The notes under the pieces are model-generated. The model worked only from the letters and a program-made list of their open reading frames with translations. It searched no databases and was not told the origin of the DNA. Of a stretch of DNA of 64,000 bases, positions 36,134 to 46,027 are shown one piece after another (position 1 is the stretch's first letter; the number at the start of each line of letters is the position of its first letter). A program made the translations under genes and the position numbers. Source of the DNA: Catonia carolina (taxonomy: Eukaryota > Arthropoda > Insecta > Hemiptera > Achilidae); the NCBI GenBank assembly GCA_035578175.1, contig JAQMRL010000001.1, forward strand, positions 431,843,545 through 431,907,544, read 5' to 3'.

Positions 36134-36964
36134 CCGGGTGATTCACGAAGATATGCAGAAACTTTATTAGCTCATTGTACATGTAAAAATAATGAAAAAA
36201 GTTTATATAAACATGGGTCCGGAAATACTTCGTTTCCGAGTTACGGCTAGCGAAAGTTTCGCCCGGATTTCAGCTCACCAGGTGAAATGAGGTCTTCCTG
36301 AAATTCTGGTATGATGATTAAGGGGCGAATTGTATCATTTCTTATGGTTTTTGATCTGATAAATTGAACAATACAGGTCCCAGAAATGTAAGTTAAATAG
36401 TTTTTAAGAAAACCAGTGACAAATGCAAAAAATGGAGTGAAAACACATTTTTTCATCTTTGGGCAAGAATAACTTTGTTATTTCTCCAAGAAACAGTTAA
36501 AATTTTTGAATTAAACTGTAGAAAATTTTATTCTGAACAAACCGGTGTAAATAAAGTACACAGAAAGAGAATAGATGTTTGATAAAATGAATTTTTATTC
36601 ATAACAGTACAAAGTAAAATTAACCGGGAAGACAAAGATGAAAAAAAAGATTTTTTCACTCCATTTTTTGCATTTGACACTGTTTTTCTCAAAAACTATT
36701 TAACTTACAGTTCTGGGACCTGTTTTATTCAATTTATCAGGTCAAAAACCATAAGAAACGATTGAATTCGACCCTTAATCTACCTTACCAGAATTTCAGG
36801 AAGATCTCAATTCACCTGGTGAGCTGAAATCCGGGGGAAATCTTTCGCTTGCCGTAACTCGGTAACGAAGCATTTCCGGACCCATATTTGTATAAACTTT
36901 TTTCATTACTTTTACATGTACAATAGGCTCCCAAAGTTTCTGCATATCTTCGTGAATCATTCTG
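36134..36964. mobile_element. 831-bp element with ~340-bp terminal inverted repeats
   Basis: It begins CCGGGTGATTCACGAAG and ends with its near-complement CTTCGTGAATCATTCTG, flanked by TATA (36130-36133 and 36965-36968). The two arms pair for about 340 bp each around ~150 bp of unique sequence. No transposase. The GAGTTACGGCTAGCG block and the TATAAACAT block are shared with 23979-24287. Superfamily not determined. Confidence 0.88.
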
Positions 36965-37167
36965 TATAAATACTAAAATTATTTCATAACAGTTTCAACA
37001 GATTTCTTTCAGTCAAATCCAAATTACATCTAAACTAACCATTTAAAATTCCTACCTTCAACAAATCTAGAGCTATGCTAGTCAGTTCTATAGCTGCACA
37101 AAACCATCTGTATTAGCAAAATTTCGACGTTTCCAATCAAAGCTTTTACAAAAAATAATTAACCCCC

Positions 37168-37500
37168 TTCTTATCACATGCTTCTTATCACATGGTCAGC
37201 CAATCCAAATGACTGACTCATTTAAGAACAGAAGAGGTAGAGGTGTGAAAGACACTAATCAGAGTTATCTCCTCTGAAAGTAATGAATTTCATTATACAG
37301 CCAGACCCCATGGTGAATGAAGTGAAGGTGTCATTTACAGAGTAGAAAATATGTGCTTTTCAAAAGGCCCGGCATGCTGATAAGCGTACTTTTACACTCA
37401 GTGAGGAAGGCAATTGTAAACCACCTCACTCCTCGATTTACTTAGTAAAACCTCTAGAGGTTCAAACCAGCCTACAGGCTGATGACCTAAACAACAACAC
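37168..37500 (+). repeat. SINE-like family A, copy 9, 5'-truncated
   Basis: It lacks the head and begins in TTCTTATCACATG. It is flanked by a perfect 11-bp duplication AATTAACCCCC (37157-37167 and 37501-37511). A truncated 5' end with an intact AAC tail and a perfect duplication is the mark of target-primed reverse transcription, and it fixes the orientation of the family. Confidence 0.95.
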
Positions 37501-38589
37501 AATTAACCCCCACTATTACGTAACTAATGAAACTCTACAGACTTAAACGTACCCTACATAAAAGACGTTTTCTTTAAACTAAATACGAGATTTAGGAAGG
37601 AACTCACTAACCACGGTAACCTATTGATCTCAAATCTGACTCTGTATACTCTTCTAAACAGTCCAATAAGACGATTAAAACTTTGATGGAGCCGAAATTT
37701 TATTAACTAACTTAGTACTGTAATTGACAAAATATTAAAATATCTAAATTCTGCACTTATCTATTCACAATGGAGTTCGAATACATTTCTTCCCATGGTA
37801 CCATCATTGGTTATTCTTTGCTAGTTTCATTTGTATTCCTCTGTACTTCATGGTTCAGTGTAATCACGTAACATTCATATTGTGACAACATCGAAAAGAC
37901 ATGGTTCGCGTAATTTCTAGAATTTCATTCATGAAAATAGTAAGAGAGGATAATAGAGTGAAATAGTAACAATAAGTGACAATAGGACAATAATGACAAT
38001 AAAGGTATGCCTATTCATAAAAATTATTTAATAGGACTGCGCTATTGTAGATGATAAAAGGTTGGGTATTGTGTACAACTATTTGTAAAAGAGACCTGTA
38101 ACAACTTCTATTAACAAAAGACCTATTGTTGACTTGTTTACAATGGATTTTTCTAGCACTCACTTATAAAGGGTTATTTTTTGTACTTTATTATTTGCAT
38201 GAAGTTTCCCTGCTTTACTAGAATGTTTTTTTTGAATGAGTTTAAAAGAGACCCCCGAGCGCGGTCAGAGTGAGTATTCGTTTGATCTTTGACAAGTAGG
38301 TATCGGACGTAGTGCAGGCGCGTTTCCGAGCATTGTGTTGGTCAACGATTGTTATACTGTCTTTGTTTGTGTGTGTATTTTTAAAAGTTATTGTGCATCT
38401 GTGTTAAATCCAGTTTTTGTGTATTCAGTCTCATTTTGTATGTGTAGTCTATAAAATTGGTTGTAAGTAGTGCTAAGTAAATTAATAAGTTATTTATTGT
38501 ATTACTTTATTATAATTAGTTTATTATTTATTTTGTAAATCTTTTAGTGTAATAAATATTTGTAATTGTAAACTTTAGTGTATTAATAT

Positions 38590-39022
38590 TGTTATAATGA
38601 AGTGGCGAAAATAAAATCAGCTGGTCAAATAAAACCAGCTTCTCATAAACAGCTGACTGGTTAAATATCAAAACGAAGGTTTCCATTGTTGGGACGCGGC
38701 CGCGGTTGGAATGGCTGACGTGTTAGTGGTCTAAATTGTACGGGAATCTTCGTTACGGTGAAGTTTGTTATTTTGTCAGCAGACATTGTTATTTAATGTT
38801 TAATTTGGTAAGGGATATTGTCTATTTTATTTTATTGTTAATTAATTGCGTGAACTGTATTATTTTCAATGTTTAATAACTTATTTTCATTAACTCATGT
38901 TCATTGTTGTCGTTTGTAAAGGTTAGTTTTTAGTTCTTGTCAAATAATTGTGTTAAATAACTATAATGTGAATTAATTAAATAAAAGTTTACAATTTTAC
39001 TTTACTATAACGAGTTGTAACA
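38590..39022 (+). repeat. 5' LTR of the Gypsy element
   Basis: 433 bp, TGTTATAATG ... GTTGTAACA. It differs from the 3' LTR by T/C near 38723, two bases near 38931 and one A indel near 38965. It contains the GC-rich ACGCGGCCGCGG block. Confidence 0.95.
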
Positions 39023-39023
39023 T

Positions 39024-39041
39024 TGGTGTCAGAAGCGGGAT
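39024..39041 (+). promoter_or_regulatory. Primer-binding site, tRNA-Leu type
   Basis: TGGTGTCAGAAGCGGGAT starts one base after the LTR. It complements the 3' end (with CCA) expected of a tRNA-Leu of the ...CCCGCTTCTGACA class. The tRNA assignment is from memory of tRNA-Leu ends. Confidence 0.75.
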
Positions 39042-39110
39042 AAATTTCTAATAATTCGCTGTGAGTAATTTTGTAAACGAATTACGTATTTGTGAACAAA
39101 TCTGAAAAAA

Positions 39111-40271
39111 ATGGAAGAATTAAAAGCTCTTATTGCTAGTTTAAACGAAAATCTAAATTTAAAAACAGACAAATTAAATTCTAAATTTGAAGAACAAAAT
39201 ATTAAACTTAAATATTTTACGGACAGCTTAAATCAAAATTTTAATCATTTAAAAGGAACAATGGAACAGTTTGAAGGACGTATGGACAAAATAGATGAGA
39301 AAATTGTAACAGTCGAAGAAGAATCTTGTAAGTTCAGGAAAAATATTAGAAAGGAAATAGATGAAGAATTTAGGAAGTTTAAGGAAGAGTTTGGAAGGGA
39401 TTTACGGAAAGTAGTTCCGGAATTCAACGTAGTAAATGCAACTGCTACGGATGTTGTTATGCCCGTAGATGTTACCGAGCGCAGTTTCAGAAATTCATCA
39501 TTGTTTGAAAAATCGGTAAATAGAGTAAAAGTACCGATATTTGATGGGAGTATGTCGTGGTATGTTTATCAGTTACAGTTCGAAGCAGCTGCAAAATTTA
39601 ATACCTGGTCCGAGTCGGAGAAGGCGGCCAACCTTATGTTATCGTTACGGGGATCTGCAGCGGACTTGCTGCGAACTTTTCCCGCGGGAAACGCCAGCTA
39701 CCAGTGTATTGTAACAGCTCTGGAGCAGCGGTACGGTGACAGTCATTTACAAAACGTGTACCGCTGCCAACTGAAACATCGGATCCAGAAACCAGGCGAG
39801 TCTGTTCAAGAATTTGCTGCGGAAGTGGAAAGGTTAGGCCAGCTGGCTTATCACTCGGCACCGGTAGATATCCAATAACACCTTGCTACGCAGGCATTTG
39901 TGGACGGTCTACGGGATCAAGAGATGAAGAAGCTGCTCCTGCTAAGTGACCATCGGACTATGGCTGCAGCTATAGTGCAGGCTTTGACGCTGGAGGCGGC
40001 CACGATAGCGTCACGTTCGATACCAGTTTGCGAGCTTACTGTTCAACAGAAAGCGACCCGTGGAAGATCAGGAACTTGGAACCAGGAAATCAAATGCTGG
40101 AATTGTGGAGAGGCCGGCCATGTAAGATCAACCTGTCCGAAAAGGAGCCCGAAAGCAGACTATAAGTGTTGGACCTGCGGCAAGTCTGGCCATTTAAGAC
40201 GGGACTGCCGAGAGAAAAAGCCGGCTGAGGGAGGTCGTCAGGTTTCAGTAAGTACGCAGTCGGAAAACTAA
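39111..40271 (+). pseudogene. gag: Gypsy gag, one in-frame stop
   Basis: It encodes the capsid/nucleocapsid precursor that packages element RNA. The first ~100 residues are Lys/Glu-rich and look like coiled coil. Residues ~140-255 form the retrotransposon-gag domain (VPIFDGSMSWYVYQLQFEAA near its start). Two CCHC zinc knuckles, CWNCGEAGHVRSTC at ~329-342 and CWTCGKSGHLRRDC at ~353-366, bind nucleic acid. The frame is continuous from ATG 39111 to TAA 40269, except for a TAA at 39876-39878 (codon 256), which removes the knuckles from the product. The context suggests a single point change from a sense codon. Pol lies in the -1 frame and its open region reaches back into the end of gag, so ribosomal frameshifting is likely in intact relatives. 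Confidence 0.93.
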
Positions 40272-40294
40272 GACGAGCTGACACGGCGGGGCGT

Positions 40295-42247
40295 ATGTCA
40301 GCTGAAGTGAAACCAAATGCCCCAGACTCTGTTGTAAGCGTTACTCTATTGAAAAGTAATGGTGATAGTCTTATGATGCCCGCCCGCGTAATCGAACAAT
40401 CATGTGTTTTAACTATCGACACCGGTGCAACATCATCCGTCATCAGGCCAGATATGGTGGCAGCAGACGTTGTTAGACAGACATCAAGAAGTTTCGTCCT
40501 TCAGACAGCATGTGGGGAGACCGTACCAATACAAGGTGAAGAGAAGGTCATTGCGTATTTCAGCAAGACTCTATCACGAGCAGAACGAAATTATTGTGTC
40601 ACTCGCAAGGAGTTACTGGCTATTGTGAAAACTGTTGATCATTTCCATAAATACTTGTATGGCCAAGAATTTTCTATCAGAACGGACCACTCTGCTCTGC
40701 AGTGGTTGTTCGGTTTTAGGAACCTGGAAGGACAGACGGCACGCTGGATGCAGCGATTGCAAGAGTATAACTTTAAAATTGAACATCGGAAAGGAAAAAT
40801 GCATTCCAACGCTGACGCTCTATCCAGAAGACCGTGTCCAGAAGCCTGCAAGCATTGCATGAAGCTGGAGGGACAGTACAGTATTACCGTGAAGCGGACA
40901 CAGATTCAGTCATCCTGTGATTGGAACGACGACATTTTGCGCCGAGACCAGATAGCGGAAGAAGATCTTCGCCACATCCTAGAAGAAAAGGAGGAAGATT
41001 CTCGACCTGCCTGGAGTGAAATATCGATGAGGAGTACGGCATATAAGAGTTACAGGGCTCAGTGGGAGTCTTTGCTAGTGGTAAATGGAGTCTTGAGCCG
41101 GCGGTGGGAGTCAGCCGATGGCAAGAGTAGTATACTGCAGAAGATACTACCGAAGAACAGAGCGACTGAAGTTTTGGAAGAGATCCATGGTGGGGCATCC
41201 GGTGGTCATCTGGGCGTCAACAAGATGCTAGAGAAAATAATAAAGCGGTTTTACTGGGTGAACTGTAGGGCGGATGTGGAGATGTGGTGTCGACGTTGTG
41301 ATGCGTGCGCTGCAAGCAAGGGTCCGAAGACTCGTTTCAGGGGTCGACTACAGCTGTACACTGTGGGCGCACCATTTGAAAGGGTCGCCATTGATATTCT
41401 TGGACCATTCCCTCGTTCTGCAGCTGGAAATCGTTATCTTCTTGTGGTAATGGACTACTTTACAAAATGGCCGGAGGTGTATCCAGTTCCAGACCAAGAA
41501 GCTGCTACAGTGACGGAGCACCTGGTAAAAGATTGGATCTGTCGTTTCGGTGTCCCTTTGGAGCTTCATAGTGACCAAGGTAGGAATTTTGAGTCGAAAC
41601 TTCTTCAGGATATTTGTCAGTTGCTGGGGATGAGGAAGACCAGAACAACGCCGTTACATCCACAATCAGACGGTATGGTGGAGCGTTACAATCGTACTCT
41701 TGTAGAGTACCTGAAGAAAGTTGTATCAGAGAGCCAGGAGGACTGGGATACTAAAGTGCCTATATTCTTGTTGGCTTATCGTTCAGCAACCCATCAGGCG
41801 ACTGGTTGGAGTCCGGCAGAAATGGTGTTCGGAAGACATCTAAGACTGCCCTGTGATTTAGTGTTTGGTGCCCCTCCAGATTGACCAAATGCTCCAGTGG
41901 AATACGTCAGTGATATGGAAGAACGTTTACGAACTATCCACCAACTTGCGCGAACTAGTTTGAATCTGTGCTACACAAAAATGAAGAGTCGTTACGATCT
42001 AGCAGCAACATCATCGGGGTATTGCGTTGGAGACAAGGTGTGGTTATACAATCCTGCACGGAAGAAGGGAATTAGTCCGAAGTTAAAGGCTCCGTGGGAA
42101 GGCCCCTACGTCGTAGTAAAGCGGATTAATGATGTTGTGCATCGAGTGCAATGCGTTGGCAAACGCTCCAAGCCGAAGGTGGTTCATTTAGATCGCCTTA
42201 CACCGTACAAAGGAGAGCTGGAAGGTGTTGGGGACCAACACCCTTGA
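40295..42247 (+). pseudogene. pol: Gypsy pol lacking reverse transcriptase; one stop
   Basis: Aspartic protease: LTIDTGATSSVI at residues ~39-50. About 30 residues later the sequence jumps, at 40532-40543, straight into the middle of RNase H (EKVIAYFSKTLSRAERNY, then TRKELLAI, RTDHSALQWL and NADALSR). The whole reverse transcriptase, the connection and the first RNase H acidic residue are missing, with the frame kept. Integrase follows: His/Cys zinc region (H298, H305, C332, C335), catalytic D367, D427 and E463 with 35 residues between the last two, and a C-terminal GPY module (PWEGPYVVVKR). A TGA at 41882-41884 (codon 530) cuts off the integrase tail; the same frame continues to TGA at 42245. 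The product cannot reverse-transcribe, so the copy depended on another element. Confidence 0.95.
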
Positions 42248-42258
42248 GAGGGAGGTGG
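42246..42258 (+). promoter_or_regulatory. Polypurine tract
   Basis: GAGAGGGAGGTGG directly abuts the 3' LTR, the place and composition of a plus-strand primer. Confidence 0.85.
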
Positions 42259-42690
42259 TGTTATAATGAAGTGGCGAAAATAAAATCAGCTGGTCAAATA
42301 AAACCAGCTTCTCATAAACAGCTGACTGGTTAAATATCAAAACGAAGGTTTCCATTGTTGGGACGCGGCCGCGGTTGGAATGGCTGACGTGTCAGTGGTC
42401 TAAATTGTACGGGAATCTTCGTTACGGTGAAGTTTGTTATTTTGTCAGCAGACATTGTTATTTAATGTTTAATTTGGTAAGGGATATTGTCTATTTTATT
42501 TTATTGTTAATTAATTGCGTGAACTGTATTATTTTCAATGTTTAATAACTTATTTTCATTAACTCATGTTCATTGTTGTCGTTTGTAAATGTAAGTTTTT
42601 AGTTCTTGTCAAATAATTGTGTTAAATAACTATATGTGAATTAATTAAATAAAAGTTTACAATTTTACTTTACTATAACGAGTTGTAACA
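42259..42690 (+). repeat. 3' LTR of the Gypsy element
   Basis: 432 bp, about 99 percent identical to the 5' LTR. TG...CA ends. Confidence 0.95.
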
Positions 42691-42793
42691 ATATTTAATT
42701 ACCTAGATCCCGAAACGGACCTTAGCGATAAGTGTCACAATATATTGTGTTAATTGTAGATTAAAGAAAAATTTATATGTTAGGTAGTCTTCA

Positions 42794-43180
42794 TGTTGTT
42801 GTTACAGCAGAAAGGTTTGAATTTCTAGAGGTTTTACTAATTTAAACGAGAAGTTAGGTGGTTTACCTTTGCCTTCCTCACTGAAAACAAAAGTAGCCTA
42901 TGCTTATCAGCATGATAGGCCCTCCGAAAAGCATCTACTTTACACCCTGTAAATGACACTTTCATTTCATTCAACACAGGGTCTGGCTCTATAATGAAAT
43001 TTATTTTTTTCAGAGGAGGTAACTCTGACTAGTGTCTTTTACACCTCTATATTTTCTTTTCTTAAATAGTTCAGTCATATAATTGATTGATCACGTGATA
43101 AAAAACAGAACTAATTTTTATAACCCTGGAACTAGCAGATCGAGTGCAAATAATTTAACACTCCACCTGCCTGTTAGGAG
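42794..43180 (-). repeat. SINE-like family A, copy 10
   Basis: It is nearly full length on the minus strand, from GTTGTTGTTACAGCAGAAAG to CCACCTGCCTGTTAGG. It has several small indels and no clear target duplication. Older subtype head (CCCTGGAACTAGCAG). Confidence 0.83.
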
Positions 43181-43367
43181 TGTGCCAGTGGTTATATCAT
43201 TAGTATCATCATTATTATTATTATTACTATTACTACTTATTTTTTATACTGTATTATATATATATATGTAATTATTATAAATTAATTATTCATATTTCTA
43301 TATTCTATTTGTTTTTATTATTTTATCAAACATCCTATGTAGAATTATAAACAGCCGTATTATTTAA

Positions 43368-43775
43368 AATTGAAATAATATAAGTTATATTTCTAACCAC
43401 CAGGATACGGTAACAGAAAACACTTACCAATGTTTATAGCGCTTTCGTGTAACTTGTACACATCTTCAGTATATTAAAATTCTTTAAAAAATGTTTACAT
43501 CAAAATTTAAAACTTCCTACTCCTACCATTTTAGATAAGGAATCCTAAATAATCCTAGAGTCAGAGTTATCTCCTCTGAAAGTAATGAATTTCATTATAG
43601 AGCCAGATTCCTTATCTACAATGGTAGGAGTAGGGATTTTTAAATTTCGATGTTAAAAATTTTTTAAAGAATTTGCATTTACTAAAGATGTGTACAAGAT
43701 ACACGAAAGCGCTATAAACATTGGTAAGTGTTTTCTGTTACCGTATTCTGGTGGTTAGAAATAAATATTTCAATT
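43368..43775. mobile_element. Fold-back element with a SINE fragment in its loop
   Basis: The arms 43368-43558 and 43610-43775 are imperfect inverted repeats; both contain the GTAACAGAAAACACTTACCA block or its complement. The loop 43561-43608 is a 48-bp piece of family A (AGAGTTATCTCCTCTGAAAG onward). No coding sequence. Confidence 0.87.
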
Positions 43776-43877
43776 CTATTTGTTGTATGTATATAGATTT
43801 ATTGGCTGTCATAACTGGTCGAAAGAATGTTGCAGACAATTAAATTTAAATTAATAAATTTATTTTTTCTCTAATGT

Positions 43878-44139
43878 CTGTACGTAGCAACCTGTTCAAT
43901 TCAGAACACGAACCAACCCCATAACCCAATGAGATGAGGATGATGTGTACGACGTGTAAAATGAGGTGTTGTCTTGTTGAGACTCTGGCCAACCATTCCT
44001 ACGAGAGTATGGTTAATTGAACCCATAAAAATAACCACCTTTACTAGGATTTGAACCATGGAACCTTCGTCTTTGTATATCAGCTGACAAAAACCTGACT
44101 CGCGGCGACGACTTTACCTCTAGACCAGCCCGGTGGGTC
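43878..44139 (-). repeat. tRNA-derived SINE (family B), nearly complete
   Basis: On the minus strand: CACCGGGCTGGTCTAGAGG (box A TGGTCTAGAGG), GTCGTCGCCGCGAGTCAGG, and box B GGTTCAAATCC. The body with TTAACCATACTCTCGTAGGA follows, then CTCATTGGGTTATGGGG, ending in a TGCTACGTACAGAC tail. It lacks the long hairpins of the 22.5-kb copy. Confidence 0.9.
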
Positions 44140-44769
44140 AATAAATAAATAAGTAAAGTATAATTTCTATACTTATTAAGGCACTGTAAAATAAAAAAAA
44201 CCAGTTTTATATTCTCGTTTAACTTTATTCTCTACAAGTTATTTACAACTAAATCTGTAACAAAATGTAATCAAAGGTAATTAAGTATGTATCCAAATAA
44301 TACACGAACATTTTATTTATTTGTATACATTTTAAAAATATTTAACGTTTTAATTTTAAGTACTTATTGCAAGTTTTTAACTGAAATATTTTTTAAGTAA
44401 AAAGAAAACTCATTTTCAAGCAAAAATTAACACCAAATTTGTTTATAAAATTCATTATTATCCGGAAATTTTGGTTTTAATTTTACTTAAACTTGGTTAC
44501 ATCGTGGCCAAAACGTTACAGGCTGTATCTCTGGGTATTATCAACATCATATTTTGTCGTCCCGTTTATTTGTTGTTTTAAGTTAAAACATAGAACATTT
44601 CTTTTAGTTGACTTTTTTACGATCTAGAATTTTTAAAATATCTAATAAGGTTCTGCACATATTATCTGGTACTTTAATATGCAGTATTTTCATTGTAAAT
44701 AGGTTTACATAGTATTAACATTATTTGTTGAAGAAAATTGTAGATTAAATAAATATTGATTTTCCATCT
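44140..44769. other. AT-rich spacer, nothing recognised
   Basis: No gene or element seen. Confidence 0.4.
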
Positions 44770-45290
44770 TCTTTTCTATCCAATGCTGGATGTAGAAATA
44801 TTTCCATTTCTTCCGTGTTTCCCTATGATAAGCTGTTTTCAACTACCCCTCCTCAGCTAACCTTCTGGCATCATCCGCCCACCTCATCTGCGGTCTTTCA
44901 ACACCTCTGTTGGTTTAACAAGGTCTCCTTAGGGTAATTTTGTGTGACAATCTGTCACTTGTCTGTCTCGCCTCGTGTCCGACCCATCTCCGCTAGACAC
45001 CCGTACGCATACTATGATATCAATTAACTAGTTACTCATTCTGTCTCGTAAAGAGATCTCTAACATGATTCTTTCCATTGATCTTTGTGCAACTCTTAGT
45101 TTTTCACCAACTTTCTTTGTCAAAACCATGGTTTCTATTTTATACCCAAATACTTAAGCACACGGTTGTCACATTCTTTATGTTTTAGACCCATGGGAAC
45201 ACTTCTCTTAATAAAATTGACCTTTTCAAAGCCAACCAATGCCAGTAGAATTCTACGTGAGACTTCAGATATTTGGTTTTATTTACTAAT
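44770..45290 (-). pseudogene. LINE C-terminal remnant, degenerate
   Basis: Reading the minus strand across frame changes gives KRSVPMGLKHKECDNRVL, TMVLTKKVGEKLRVAQRSMER, then IMLEISLRDRMSN. A decayed SGDGSDTRR...P..RR-like region and a final KHGRNG-type stretch follow. This order (LK-K-FD-C-LP, TW-LT, QR-ME--ML-ISL-DR) is that of the C-terminal part of RTE-like LINE proteins. Several stops and shifts are present; no polymerase core. A different copy, and seemingly a different subfamily, from those at 7947 and 27880. Confidence 0.8.
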
Positions 45291-45339
45291 TTTTACAGTG
45301 AGTCCGAGCTATATGTCTTTCTTTTAATCTATAATCTAT

Positions 45340-45565
45340 GTACGTTGCAATCTGTTCAATTTAAGAACAATGAGCTACCGTATGACCCAATGAAATAAGA
45401 ATGGTATGAACGTGTAAATGAGGTACTGTCTAGTACAGAATCAGACCGACAATTCCTGAGAGGGTATGGTTAACTCAATCCTAACCATCAAAGTATACCA
45501 GTAACCATTGTCTAGTTAGTATTCAAATCCGTAAAAAAGTGACTACCTGTACTAGGATTTGATAT
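45340..45565 (-). repeat. SINE family B, 3' portion
   Basis: It matches family B from GGATTTGAATAC-like sequence to the TATTTCATTGGGTCATACGG region. The head lies apart at 45940-46027 (AAGTCAATTGTTTAACTGCTT and CACAGGGTTGGTGTAG on the minus strand), as if later insertions split the copy. Confidence 0.75.
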
Positions 45566-45636
45566 TGATAATTAGACATTATAATACTCCGATATATCCA
45601 GTGTGACTGTACATTAGAGAGTGCCTTAGAATGACT

Positions 45637-45809
45637 TTTTTCTTTTTTTGTTTAACGTCCGACTGTTCTGCAATTACTGCTAATGCAGACGGTGAAGGAT
45701 AAAATGATTTTTTGTAATGTATGAAAATATGCCGTGCCTGAATAGGATTCGAACCCAAGACCGCATGATGAGAGGCGAGCACATTACCAACTACGCCAAT
45801 GTGGCCGGC
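45637..45809 (-). repeat. tRNA-derived SINE (family C), full length
   Basis: 173 bp with a perfect 13-bp target duplication CCTTAGAATGACT (45624-45636 and 45810-45822). On the minus strand: GGCCGGCCACATTGGCGTAG, box A TGGCGTAGTTG, perfect box B GGTTCGAATCC, GGCATATTTT body, and the GAACAGTCGGACGTTAAAC tail with A-rich end. It is the youngest-looking family C copy here. Confidence 0.96.
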
Positions 45810-45939
45810 CCTTAGAATGACTGGGAAGGCTGATCTAAAAGAAGCAGAGAAATTATAACTGGAGTTCCTAGGAGTTGAACAGTTTGTTGTCACGATACTC
45901 CGCAACATAATGGGTCAAAAGCTAGGCTTAAGTTCAACG

Positions 45940-46027
45940 GCTTAATTTCGAAGATCTTCGTCTCCGAAATTAAGCAGTTAAACAATTGACTTGCTGCTAC
46001 AACTTTACCGCTACACCAACCCTGTGG
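45940..46027 (-). repeat. SINE family B, head portion
   Basis: The minus strand reads CACAGGGTTGGTGTAGCGGT, a box A-like start, followed by the GCAAGTCAATTGTTTAAC and GAGACGAAGAT regions of family B. Probably the displaced head of 45340-45565. Confidence 0.7.

Larger units (their letters stand above)
38590..42690 (+). mobile_element. Ty3/Gypsy LTR retrotransposon, internally deleted
   Basis: It is 4101 bp with two LTRs, a 4-bp ATAT target duplication (38586-38589 and 42691-42694), a primer-binding site and a polypurine tract. Order inside is gag, protease, RNase H, integrase; the reverse transcriptase is deleted. Gypsy rather than Copia is shown by integrase lying last. There is no envelope gene. 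LTR divergence is 3 substitutions and one 1-bp indel over 433 bp, so the insertion is recent. Confidence 0.96.
37881..42739 (+). mobile_element. Solo LTR interrupted by a Gypsy element
   Basis: The outer LTR consists of 37881-38589 and 42695-42739, ~754 bp after removing the insert and one 4-bp duplication. It begins TGTGACAACAT and ends AAGTGTCACA, flanked by ATAT (37877-37880 and 42740-42743). It is homologous to the solo LTR at 8815-9962. A TATA-like box lies at ~38164. Confidence 0.88.

Noticed and set aside
36247..36456. A 69-codon frame in the 831-bp inverted-repeat element
   Set aside because: It lies in a terminal repeat arm and has no protein similarity that I recognise.
39245..41578. 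Several antisense and alternate-frame open stretches in the Gypsy element
   Set aside because: They overlap gag and pol in other frames and have no recognisable motifs.
14261..45809. tRNA-like sequences that might be real tRNA genes
   Set aside because: Box A and box B are present, but the sequences continue into SINE bodies and tails with target duplications and do not complete an acceptor stem.
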